Shown here in pieces: positions 6,489 through 12,488 of a DNA stretch of 12,542 nt. Below the pieces are notes generated by a model that saw nothing but the letters and a program-made list of their open reading frames with translations, did no database searches and had not been told where the DNA came from. Position numbers and translations under genes: made by a program. Origin of the DNA: Actinomycetota bacterium (GTDB lineage: Bacteria > Actinomycetota > Acidimicrobiia > Acidimicrobiales > Iamiaceae); assembly GCA_017882935.1 (NCBI GenBank), contig JADGOP010000023.1, positions 1 through 12,542 on the forward strand. Direction: 5' to 3'. The first letter of the stretch is position 1. Every line of letters begins with the position of its first letter.

Positions 6489-7805
6489 TCAGCTGATGTC
6501 TGGGATCACCGGCGACTCGCCCCCGGACGCCCGTTTCGCCGCGTCTGCGAGTTCCTCGCGGAAGTCGGGGTGAGCTACGGCGGCCAGCGCCTCGCCACGC
6601 TGGTGCACAGTGTGGCCCTGGAGCTCGGCGATGCCGTACTCGGTGATGACGACGTCGACCTGGTGGCGCGGTGTGGTGATCACGGTGCCCGCCCCGAACC
6701 AGGGCACGATGCGCGACCGTCGCACGCCTCCGACCAGCGCGGTCGACGGCATGCAGATGATCGAGCGCGAGTCGAGCGAGAGAGCCGAGGCCGACACGAA
6801 GTCCTCGTGCCCACCGATGCCGGAGTACTGGCGACCGTCGATGGTGTCGGCCACGACCTGCCCCGAGATGTCGATCGCCATGGCACCGTTGAGGGTGATG
6901 CTGAGGCGGTTGGCGGAGATGACGTCCGGATCGTTCACCAGCTCCACGGGCAGGAAGGCGACCTCCTCGTTCTCGTGTAGCCAGTCGTACAGCGCCCGGT
7001 CGCCGAAGGCGAAGGTGGCCACCGACAAGCCGTCGTACGTGCCCTTGCGGTTCGTCACCTTGCCGGCCTGGTGGAGCCGCATGAGGCCGGTGGTGAACAT
7101 CTCGGAGTGGACGCCGTAGTCACCGCCGGGCCCGTCGGCCAGCAACGTGGCGACCATCGAGGGGACGCCGCCGATGCCGGTCTGGAGCGTCGCGCCGTCG
7201 GGGACGAGGGAGCGGACGTGCTCGGCGATGGCACGGTCGACGTCGGTCGGCGCCGCCTCGGCCATGGCCGGTGGCTCCACGTCGGACTCGATGAGCACGT
7301 CGATCTCGTCGACGTGGAGGGCGTGCCGGTGGTCGGGGAGCACGCCGAACGTGCGGGGGAACCGCGGGCTGACTTCGACGACCAACAGGCGCTCGGGGTC
7401 GGCGCCCACCTTGTGCAGCTCGCCCACGCTGGCCCCTGCGTGCAGCGAGAGACTGCACCAGCCGTCGGCGTCGGGTGGCGCGGCCGCGGTGGACATGACG
7501 CGCGGCGAGAGCTCGGCGTAGAGGCGGGTGAAGCGCCGGAAGTCGGCGGGGACGAAGCCGATGTTGGCGCCCTGGTCGCGCAGCAACCGCTCGAGGGGCC
7601 CGAAGAAGCCGCTCAGGTAGTGCACGTTGGGGTGCATGAAGACGTCGGAGAAGACCGCCAGCAGTGCGCCGGAGAGGCGGAGGTCGGTCCAGTCGGTCCG
7701 CCTGCCGAGTGCCTCCAGGAACTGGGCGGGCGCACCCGGTCCGAGGGGGAAACCGACGTTGTCGGTGGTGCGAACCAGCGCTGCAGCTTCGTCGGGGGTG
7801 CTCAT
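6489..7805 (-). CDS. Acetyl-CoA hydrolase / 4-hydroxybutyrate CoA-transferase family protein
   Basis: The 438-residue product is of the size and layout of the family I CoA-transferases that include 4-hydroxybutyrate and acetate CoA-transferases. Key motifs are QTGIGGVPSMVA (208-219), GVHSEMFTTGL (231-241), SGIGGHEDFVSAS (328-340), CMPSTALV (351-358) and TEYGIAELQG (388-397). Glu235 in the HSEMF motif matches the catalytic glutamate that forms the glutamyl-CoA thioester in the 4-hydroxybutyrate enzyme. Which acid and CoA donor are used cannot be read from sequence. The frame is open further upstream, but that part is antisense to the YihY gene. The ATG at 7805, giving MSTPDEAAAL, is the sensible start even though no Shine-Dalgarno is visible. 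It is divergent from the YihY gene and first in a minus-strand run with DUF445, ohr and the F420 enzyme. Confidence 0.9.
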   Translation of the reverse strand: MSTPDEAAALVRTTDNVGFPLGPGAPAQFLEALGRRTDWTDLRLSGALLAVFSDVFMHPNVHYLSGFFGPLERLLRDQGANIGFVPADFRRFTRLYAELSPRVMSTAAAPPDADGWCSLSLHAGASVGELHKVGADPERLLVVEVSPRFPRTFGVLPDHRHALHVDEIDVLIESDVEPPAMAEAAPTDVDRAIAEHVRSLVPDGATLQTGIGGVPSMVATLLADGPGGDYGVHSEMFTTGLMRLHQAGKVTNRKGTYDGLSVATFAFGDRALYDWLHENEEVAFLPVELVNDPDVISANRLSITLNGAMAIDISGQVVADTIDGRQYSGIGGHEDFVSASALSLDSRSIICMPSTALVGGVRRSRIVPWFGAGTVITTPRHQVDVVITEYGIAELQGHTVHQRGEALAAVAHPDFREELADAAKRASGGESPVIPDIS

Positions 7806-7898
7806 GGACCGCGAGCTTGTCAGAGCGCCCCGAGCCTGTCTCGGAGGATGCGTCAGAGCATCCGGTTCGGCAGCGCGCCGGCTGGGTAGACCAGTGGC
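7806..7898. promoter_or_regulatory. Divergent promoter region with direct repeat GTCAGAGC
   Basis: This 93-bp gap lies between the CoA-transferase (minus) and the YihY gene (plus). The octamer GTCAGAGC occurs twice in the same orientation, at 7819-7826 and 7852-7859, exactly 33 bp apart (about three helical turns). The second copy is part of a hairpin-forming dyad GGATGC/GCATCC (7846-7851 and 7858-7863). TAGACC at 7887-7892 ends 6 bp before the GTG at 7899 and could be a degenerate -10 of a leaderless yihY transcript. Role inferred. Confidence 0.35.
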
Positions 7899-8846
7899 GT
7901 GACGGCACCGGACGAGGACGAGGTGCGAGGATCCGACCAGCCAAGCGCGGGGCCGATTCGCGGCTGGCGCGACATCGCGCGCGGCGTGCTCGCCGAGTCG
8001 AAGGACGACCAGATCACCCTGCTCGCGGCCGGTGTGGCCTTCTACGGGCTCCTGTCGTTGCTGCCCGCGCTGCTCGCGGTGGTGTCGATCTACGGCCTCG
8101 TGGCCGACCCCGACCAGGTCGAGCACCAGATCACGAGCGCCACCCGGGCCCTGCCCCCCGATGCCAGCCACCTCCTGGCCACGCAGCTCCACGACCTCGT
8201 CGCGACGGCGTCGACCCAGGGCCTCGGGCTGCGGACCGCCATCAGCATCGTGCTCGCGCTGTGGTCGGCGTCGGCAGGCATCAAGCACCTCATCGACGCG
8301 GTGAACGTGGCCTACGAGGAGGACGAGGGCCGGAGCTACGTCCACGTCCGGGCCATCGCGCTGGTGCTCACCGTGGGCGCCGCGCTGTTCATCGTGGCCG
8401 CGGCCGCGCTGCTGGCGTTCCTGCCCGCGCTGCTGTCGCACGTCTCGCTGGGCGGGCCCGCCCGGGTGGTCGTGGAGGTGATCCGCTTCCCGCTCCTCGC
8501 GGTGGCGATGATGGCGGGCCTGTCGATCGTCTACCGCTACGGCCCCGATCGCAGCGTCCGCCGTTCGGGGTGGGTGAGCTGGGGCGGCGCCGTGGCGATG
8601 GCCGTGTGGCTCGTCGCCTCAGGGGGCCTGGCGCTCTACGCCTCGCAGGCAGGGCACATCAACCGCATCTACGGCTCGCTCGGGGCGGTGATCGTGTTGA
8701 TGCTGTGGCTGCTGCTGACCGCCCTGGCGGTCATCCTCGGAGCCGAGGTCAACGCCGAGCTCGAGGGCGCCGGCTCGACCGGCTCGACCGGCTCGACCGG
8801 CTCGACCCGCTCAACCTCCCGTTCTGCGCACGGATACCGTCGCTGA
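7899..8846 (+). CDS. YihY/virulence factor BrkB family membrane protein with repeat-derived tail
   Basis: The product has 315 residues and about six membrane segments (near 42-66, 110-128, 151-180, 195-213, 226-250 and 258-284). The family signatures are present: ITLLAAGVAFYGLLSLLPALL (split as ITLLAAGVAFYG 39-50 and LLSLLPALL 51-59), LWSASAGIKHLIDAVNVAYE (121-140), YRYGPD (212-217), INRIYGSLGAVIVLMLWL (254-271) and GAEVNAELE (281-289). The old RNase BN label for this family is not supported by its membrane topology, and its role is unsettled. The GTG start has no Shine-Dalgarno and may be leaderless. The protein should end soon after NAELE. Instead a four-copy 9-bp tandem repeat adds GST units (from 292), and the left arm of a long hairpin encodes the last residues RSAHGYRR. 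The TGA stop is the hairpin loop. Confidence 0.9.
   Translation: MTAPDEDEVRGSDQPSAGPIRGWRDIARGVLAESKDDQITLLAAGVAFYGLLSLLPALLAVVSIYGLVADPDQVEHQITSATRALPPDASHLLATQLHDLVATASTQGLGLRTAISIVLALWSASAGIKHLIDAVNVAYEEDEGRSYVHVRAIALVLTVGAALFIVAAAALLAFLPALLSHVSLGGPARVVVEVIRFPLLAVAMMAGLSIVYRYGPDRSVRRSGWVSWGGAVAMAVWLVASGGLALYASQAGHINRIYGSLGAVIVLMLWLLLTALAVILGAEVNAELEGAGSTGSTGSTGSTRSTSRSAHGYRR
8772..8816 (+). repeat. 9-bp tandem repeat GGCTCGACC, four perfect copies plus one degenerate
   Basis: GGCTCGACC occurs at 8772-8780, 8781-8789, 8790-8798 and 8799-8807, followed by a degenerate CGCTCAACC at 8808-8816. The unit is in frame and encodes Gly-Ser-Thr in the YihY C-terminal tail. Copy-number change by slippage would only lengthen or shorten the tail, not shift the frame. 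Confidence 0.9.
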
Positions 8847-8872
8847 GCGACGGTATCCGTGCGGAGAACGGG
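8818..8872. terminator. Long hairpin B carrying the yihY stop codon in its loop
   Basis: The arms 8818-8843 and 8847-8872 are complementary over 26 bp with one mismatch (G8826/G8864), and the 3-nt loop 8844-8846 is the TGA stop of the YihY gene. It lies between convergent genes, the SDR gene ending at 8899 on the other strand. No T-tract follows. Its core (8821-8869) is 49 nt, begins GTTC and ends GAAC. It shares ends, length and 28 of 49 positions with the palindrome at 4559-4607. A terminator or a dispersed palindromic element are the two readings. Confidence 0.75.
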
Positions 8873-8898
8873 GAAGAACGGGGAGGCGGGAGGGCGGA

Positions 8899-9786
8899 TC
8901 AGCGCTCGGTGCCGAACGGGGGGCGGCCCATCTGGTCGCGGATGGCCACCACGGGCGGGTTCACCAGGCTCCGGCGCTGCCAGTTGGCCCCGTCGACGAC
9001 CAGGGTGTGCCCCGAGATGAAGCGCCCGTAGGGGGAGGCCAGGAAGGTGGCGGCCCAGCCCAGCTCCTGGCGCTGGCCGACGCGAAGTGCAGGCTGGCAC
9101 ACGTCCTTGTCGCTCGTGCGGCTCAGGTTCTCGGTGATGTCGGCGGTCATGTCCTCGTGCGGGAACAGGCCCGGCACCAGGGAGTTCACCTGGATGCCGT
9201 AGGGGCCCCACTCGACGGCGAGCGACTCGGTGAGGTTCTTCACGCCGGCCTTCGCGGCCGCGGAGTGGGCGAAGCCGGGCCCACCCGTCCAGGCGTAGGA
9301 GGCCCCGATGTTCACGATCGACGCGGGCGTGCCCGCCGCCAGGTGGCGCCGGCCGAACTCGCGGGAGCAGAAGAAGGTGCCGTTGAGTGTGATGTCGACC
9401 ACGGTGCGCCACGCGTTCGGCGACATGTCCTCGGCGGGAACCGGGAAGTTCGCCGCAGCGTTGTTGACGAGGACGCCCGGCAGCCCGAACACCGACTCGG
9501 CGCGGTCGAAAGCCGCGGCGATCGACTCGGGCTCACGGATGTCGCACTCGACGGCCTCGACCCGCGCGCCGGTGGCTCCGATCGCCTCGACGCCCGCGGC
9601 GAGGTGCTCGGGCTTGCGGCTGGCGACCACGATCGCCGCGCCGAGGCGCGCGAACTCGAGGGCCACCGCCTTGCCCAGGCCCGTGCCGCCTCCGGTGATG
9701 AACACGGCGGTCCCGTCGAAGGTCCCCGCGCGCAGCGCGGTCTCCCCCGCGGGTGGTGGTGCGGGCAACCCGATCAGCTCGGCCAT
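8899..9786 (-). CDS. SDR oxidoreductase, 2,4-dienoyl-CoA reductase (DECR) type
   Basis: The 295-residue Rossmann protein has TGGGTGLG (31-38) for the nucleotide, ASRK (55-58) whose basic residues favour NADPH, NNAAANF (108-114) and SPNAWRTVVDITLNGTFF (122-139). The usual YxxxK is absent, but the arrangement matches mitochondrial DECR instead: Tyr164 lies exactly 15 residues before Lys179, Ser175 is 4 before it, and Asn135 sits in the DIxLNGT motif. DECR reduces 2,4-dienoyl-CoA to 3-enoyl-CoA, which lets unsaturated fatty acids enter beta-oxidation. GGGGAG lies 7 nt before the ATG. The gene starts 2 nt after the stop of the enoyl-CoA hydratase/isomerase gene, so translation is probably coupled. 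The tail after 270 is longer than a minimal SDR. An SDR acting on another acyl-CoA remains possible. Confidence 0.88.
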   Translation of the reverse strand: MAELIGLPAPPPAGETALRAGTFDGTAVFITGGGTGLGKAVALEFARLGAAIVVASRKPEHLAAGVEAIGATGARVEAVECDIREPESIAAAFDRAESVFGLPGVLVNNAAANFPVPAEDMSPNAWRTVVDITLNGTFFCSREFGRRHLAAGTPASIVNIGASYAWTGGPGFAHSAAAKAGVKNLTESLAVEWGPYGIQVNSLVPGLFPHEDMTADITENLSRTSDKDVCQPALRVGQRQELGWAATFLASPYGRFISGHTLVVDGANWQRRSLVNPPVVAIRDQMGRPPFGTER

Positions 9787-9788
9787 CG

Positions 9789-10568
9789 TCAGCTCCCCGT
9801 GTAGTGGGCCGGTCGGTTCTCGGCGCGCGCCGCCCGGAACTCGGCGAAGTCGGCGCTCTTGTTCACCATGGTCTGGTAGATCAGCTCGTCGGCCATCGAG
9901 GAGCGCACCGGTGGGATCGCCAGGTGGCGGATGACCTCACGGGCCAGCTTCACCGTCATCTGCGGCGCCGCGGCCACCTGCTCGGCGGCCTCGCGCACCA
10001 CCGTGTCGAGCTCGTCGGCGGGGACGACACGGCTGACGATGCCGTGGCTGAGCGCCTCGTCGGCCTCCATCACGCGGCCGGTGAGGACCAGGTCGCTGAC
10101 CACGCCTGGGCCGCACATCTCGTACAGCACGCCCATGCCCCCGGTGTCGGGGATGACGCCGTGCGTCAGCTCGGGGAGGCGGAACCGGGTCCCCTCGGCC
10201 GCGATGCGCACGTCGCACAGCAGCGCCCGCTGGAACGAGCCGCCCATGACCCAGCCCTTGCAGGCCACGAACACCGGCGCGTCGAGGTCCCAGACCTGCT
10301 GGATGCCCCGGTGACCCCGCCGCATCAGCTCGTGGTGCGACAGCTCCGTCTTCTGGGTGCCGATGGAGGCCACGTCGCGCCCCGACGAGAACGACTTGCC
10401 GTCGCCCCGCCACACCACGGCCCGCACGTCGGGACGCTGCTTCAGCTCGGCGAAGATCGCGAACAGCGCGGCGTCCATCTCGTCGTCGAACGCGTTGTGC
10501 TTCTCGGGGTTGTGGTTGGTGATCGTGGCGACGGCGCCCACGATCTCGAGCTGCACCTTGTCGGTCAT
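9789..10568 (-). CDS. Enoyl-CoA hydratase/isomerase family protein (isomerase-like active site)
   Basis: The 259-residue crotonase-fold protein has the oxyanion-hole regions KSFSSGRDV (58-66) and KGWVMGGSFQRALLCD (104-119), then RFRLPELTHGVIPDTGGMG (128-146). Aligned by eye to rat enoyl-CoA hydratase, the distal glutamate is kept as Glu133. The position of the first catalytic glutamate (rat E144) is Gln113. Loss of that residue with the distal one kept is typical of delta3,delta2-enoyl-CoA isomerases and other non-hydratase crotonases. The downstream gene is a DECR-type reductase whose 3-enoyl product such an isomerase would accept. The ATG has GGGGGA about 6 nt upstream. A dyad of operator type and a -10-like TACCCT lie just before the gene. 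Other crotonase activities cannot be ruled out. Confidence 0.9.
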   Translation of the reverse strand: MTDKVQLEIVGAVATITNHNPEKHNAFDDEMDAALFAIFAELKQRPDVRAVVWRGDGKSFSSGRDVASIGTQKTELSHHELMRRGHRGIQQVWDLDAPVFVACKGWVMGGSFQRALLCDVRIAAEGTRFRLPELTHGVIPDTGGMGVLYEMCGPGVVSDLVLTGRVMEADEALSHGIVSRVVPADELDTVVREAAEQVAAAPQMTVKLAREVIRHLAIPPVRSSMADELIYQTMVNKSADFAEFRAARAENRPAHYTGS

Positions 10569-10599
10569 GTGGTCCCCCGTGTGGTCCGTGTCGGGCCCG

Positions 10600-10639
10600 A
10601 GGGTAGTGATGCCGCAAAGGTCCTGACGGATCGTCAGGA
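10600..10639 (-). promoter_or_regulatory. Putative promoter and TetR-type operator of the crotonase-SDR pair
   Basis: TCCTGACGGATCGTCAGGA (10621-10639) is a perfect dyad of 8-bp arms with a 3-nt centre. It overlaps the DUF427 stop codon (10634-10636). Reading the minus strand, TACCCT at 10605-10600 is a fair -10 box starting 15 bp after the dyad and ending 31 bp before the ATG at 10568, so the dyad would cover the -35 box. TGACG-N3-CGTCA dyads are typical of TetR-family repressors of lipid catabolism in actinobacteria. That resemblance is from memory. No regulator gene is in the window. Confidence 0.5.
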
Positions 10640-11392
10640 GAAGTGCGAGCGCGGCCGCTCCTGCAGCTCACCGTCGAGCACGATGTCGACGTGCTCGTTG
10701 TAGAAGCAGGCGAGCCCGATCACCTTCTGGCTCTCGGGGAGGGGCGACTGGTAGGTCCACACCGCGTCCTCGTGGAGGGTGCCGTCGACCTCGACCGACC
10801 AGTAGCTCGCCTGACCCTTGTAGGGGCAGTGGCTCACGGTGCTCGACGGTCGCAGCAGGTCCATGCGCACGTCGGTGAGCGGGAGGTAGTACCGGGTCGG
10901 GAGGCCGGTCTCGAAGAGCAGCCGCGGCTGGCGCGAGTCGGCGACCGTGACGCCGTCGATGATCACCTCGACGTGGCGGGAGCTGGCCAGGATGTCGACC
11001 CGCGTGTACGGGTCACGGGGGTGCACGTGGACGCGCTCGTCCTCCTCGAACCAGGCGTCCATGGCCGGCCAGTCGAGCTTGATGAGACCGCGGAGCTCCT
11101 CGAAGGGCGAGTCGCGGTACTGCCACGCCGCGTCGGCGGCCACCACCCGCGGCGTGCTCACCGTGAAGCCCGTGGCATCGCCGCGGCTCGGCGAGTGGTT
11201 GACCGTGCCGCTCTCGCTCAGCAGCTCGGCGCGCACGTCGGCAGCCGGGAAGAAGTACGTGGGGAAGTAGGGGATCTCCCACACCAGCTTCGGGTGCAGC
11301 GTGTCGGCGACCACCTCGCCCCCGAGGTAGGCCCGGACCCGCTTGTGGCCCTCTTCGATGCGGACCCGACCCCTCGCCTTCGGCTCGGTCAT
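10634..11392 (-). CDS. Tandem DUF427 domain protein
   Basis: The 252-residue product contains two copies of the small beta-rich DUF427 domain. Copy one spans about 9-105: RVRAYLGGEVVADTLHPKLVWE (split as RVRAYLGGEVVAD 18-30 and LVWE 36-39), YFFPAADVRAELL (46-58), then SGTVNHSPSRGDATGF and the RGLIKLDWPAMDAWFEED helix. Copy two spans about 138-245: RHVEVIIDGVTVADS (139-153), RYYLPLTDVRMDLL (167-180), SSTVSHCPYKGQASYW (183-198) and QKVIGLACFYNEHVDIVLDG (222-241). The parallel order of strands and of the VNHSP and VSHCP turns shows an internal duplication. No biochemical role of DUF427 is established to my knowledge. The start is well supported: AGGAGGAG lies 5-6 nt before the ATG. The quinone oxidoreductase gene is 77 bp upstream and the fatty-acid pair follows. 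Confidence 0.9.
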   Translation of the reverse strand: MTEPKARGRVRIEEGHKRVRAYLGGEVVADTLHPKLVWEIPYFPTYFFPAADVRAELLSESGTVNHSPSRGDATGFTVSTPRVVAADAAWQYRDSPFEELRGLIKLDWPAMDAWFEEDERVHVHPRDPYTRVDILASSRHVEVIIDGVTVADSRQPRLLFETGLPTRYYLPLTDVRMDLLRPSSTVSHCPYKGQASYWSVEVDGTLHEDAVWTYQSPLPESQKVIGLACFYNEHVDIVLDGELQERPRSHFS

Positions 11393-11426
11393 CGGTGCTC
11401 CTCCTGGATCTCGGGCTTGCTCACGC

Positions 11427-11456
11427 GCTCGCCCGGCAGTCTGCCCCCGGGCGGGC
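11427..11456. terminator. GC-rich hairpin between the quinone oxidoreductase and DUF427 genes
   Basis: A 10-bp stem with one G-U pair joins 11427-11436 and 11447-11456 (core CGCCCGG/CCGGGCG) around a 10-nt loop. It follows the quinone oxidoreductase stop by 13 nt in the direction of transcription and has no T-tract. It may separate the two transcripts. Confidence 0.4.
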
Positions 11457-11469
11457 CCGATGCGACGGG

Positions 11470-12432
11470 TCAGGGGACGAGGACCACCCGGCCGACAGCC
11501 TGACGGCTCTCCACGTAGGCATGCGCCGCCGCAGCCTCGGCCAGCGGGAACGTGCGGTCGACGAGGACCTCGAGCCGGCCTGCGGCGACATCGTCGATGA
11601 GCCCGCCGATCATCTGGTGTGCCCGAGGTGTGAACACCTCGGCACCGAGGAACACGCCGGTGAGCGAGTGGTTGCCGGCGCCGAGCAGCGAGACGTCGAA
11701 CGGCTGCGCGTCGCGCCCGGCGTTGCCGACCGTGACGCACCGCCCGCGGTACTTGAGGCACTGCACGCTGCCGCTGAGGATCCGCCCGCCGACCGAGTCG
11801 ACCACGAGGTCGACCCCCTGCCCACCGGTGGCCTCTCGCACCTCGTCGACCCAGCCCTCGTGCGAGTAGTCGAAGCCGCGGTCCATGCCGAGCGGCATCA
11901 GCCGATCGAGGCGCTCCGGGCTGGAGGCGGTCGCGAACACCGTGGCGCCCGCCCGCGCCGCGAGCTGGATGGCCGCCACCCCGACGCCGCCGGCTCCGGC
12001 CTGGATCAGCACCGTCTGGTCGCCGACCAGGTGCCCGAACTCGAAGAGGCAGTCGTGGGCGGTGCCGAAGGCCACGGGCACGCAGGCCACCTTGGTGAGG
12101 TCGGCGCCGTCGGGGACGGGCCAGGTGACCCCGGCGAAGGTGGCGGCGCGCTCGGCGTGCGAGCCCCACAGCATCGTGGCGACCACCTGCTGCCCGACGT
12201 GCCGGTCCTCGACGCCTTCGCCCACCTCCACGATGGTGCCGGCGCACTGGTAGCCGACGACGTGGGGCGTGGTGGCCATCTCGCCACCGGCACGGTTGAG
12301 GGTGTCGCCGCCCTCGATGCTGATCGCGGCGACGTCGATGACGACCGCGCCGGGGAAGCACTCGGGGTCGGGGACGTCCTCGTAGCGGAGGACCTCGGGT
12401 CCGCCGGTCTCGTAGTAGACGGCTGCTTTCAT
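11470..12432 (-). CDS. Zinc-independent quinone oxidoreductase / MDR-family alcohol dehydrogenase
   Basis: The 320-residue product is a medium-chain dehydrogenase/reductase of the NADPH:quinone reductase type. The N-terminal GroES-like domain starts MKAAVYYETGGPEVLRYED (1-19), contains VVGYQCAGTIVEVGEGV (58-74), and lacks the cysteine and histidine zinc ligands of true alcohol dehydrogenases. The Rossmann domain has VLIQAGAGGVGVAAIQLA (141-158) for the nucleotide and VDLVVDSVGG (near 204-213). The C-terminus LVDRTFPLAEAAAAHAYVES and GRVVLVP is standard. Such enzymes reduce quinones or enones in the cytosol using NADPH. The exact substrate cannot be read. GAGG lies 9 nt before the ATG. It heads the minus-strand run that leads through DUF427 to the crotonase-SDR pair, though hairpins suggest separate transcripts. 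Confidence 0.92.
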   Translation of the reverse strand: MKAAVYYETGGPEVLRYEDVPDPECFPGAVVIDVAAISIEGGDTLNRAGGEMATTPHVVGYQCAGTIVEVGEGVEDRHVGQQVVATMLWGSHAERAATFAGVTWPVPDGADLTKVACVPVAFGTAHDCLFEFGHLVGDQTVLIQAGAGGVGVAAIQLAARAGATVFATASSPERLDRLMPLGMDRGFDYSHEGWVDEVREATGGQGVDLVVDSVGGRILSGSVQCLKYRGRCVTVGNAGRDAQPFDVSLLGAGNHSLTGVFLGAEVFTPRAHQMIGGLIDDVAAGRLEVLVDRTFPLAEAAAAHAYVESRQAVGRVVLVP

Positions 12433-12488
12433 CGGGCTGCCTCGGATCGCTGGGTGGAGGGGGCACCAGCATCGCCCACCCGGGCGCC

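Noticed and set aside
4690..6573. Plus-strand open frame of 627 codons opposite ohr and DUF445
   Set aside because: Low-complexity antisense translation. The DUF445 signature and Ohr cysteines on the other strand show which is real.
6489..8441. Extended 650-residue version of the CoA-transferase
   Set aside because: The extra N-terminal part is antisense to the YihY gene and compositionally odd. The family length fits the ATG at 7805.
8772..8816. CRISPR-like or mobile-element repeat
   Set aside because: The units are contiguous 9-mers without spacers, in frame with the YihY gene.
7899..8846. Ribonuclease BN for the YihY-family gene
   Set aside because: That name is an old misassignment. 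The protein has about six membrane segments and no nuclease motif.
8899..9786. Inactive SDR because YxxxK is missing
   Set aside because: The DECR-type Tyr164 and Lys179 with 15-residue spacing replace the classical motif, so an active enzyme is expected.
10634..12472. 612-codon frame joining DUF427 to upstream sequence
   Set aside because: Its upstream part overlaps the quinone oxidoreductase in another frame. A strong Shine-Dalgarno before the ATG at 11392 fixes the DUF427 start.
12452..12481. GGGTGG/CCACCC inverted repeat upstream of the quinone oxidoreductase
   Set aside because: Six-bp arms with an 18-nt spacer are too weak to separate from chance in this GC-rich DNA.
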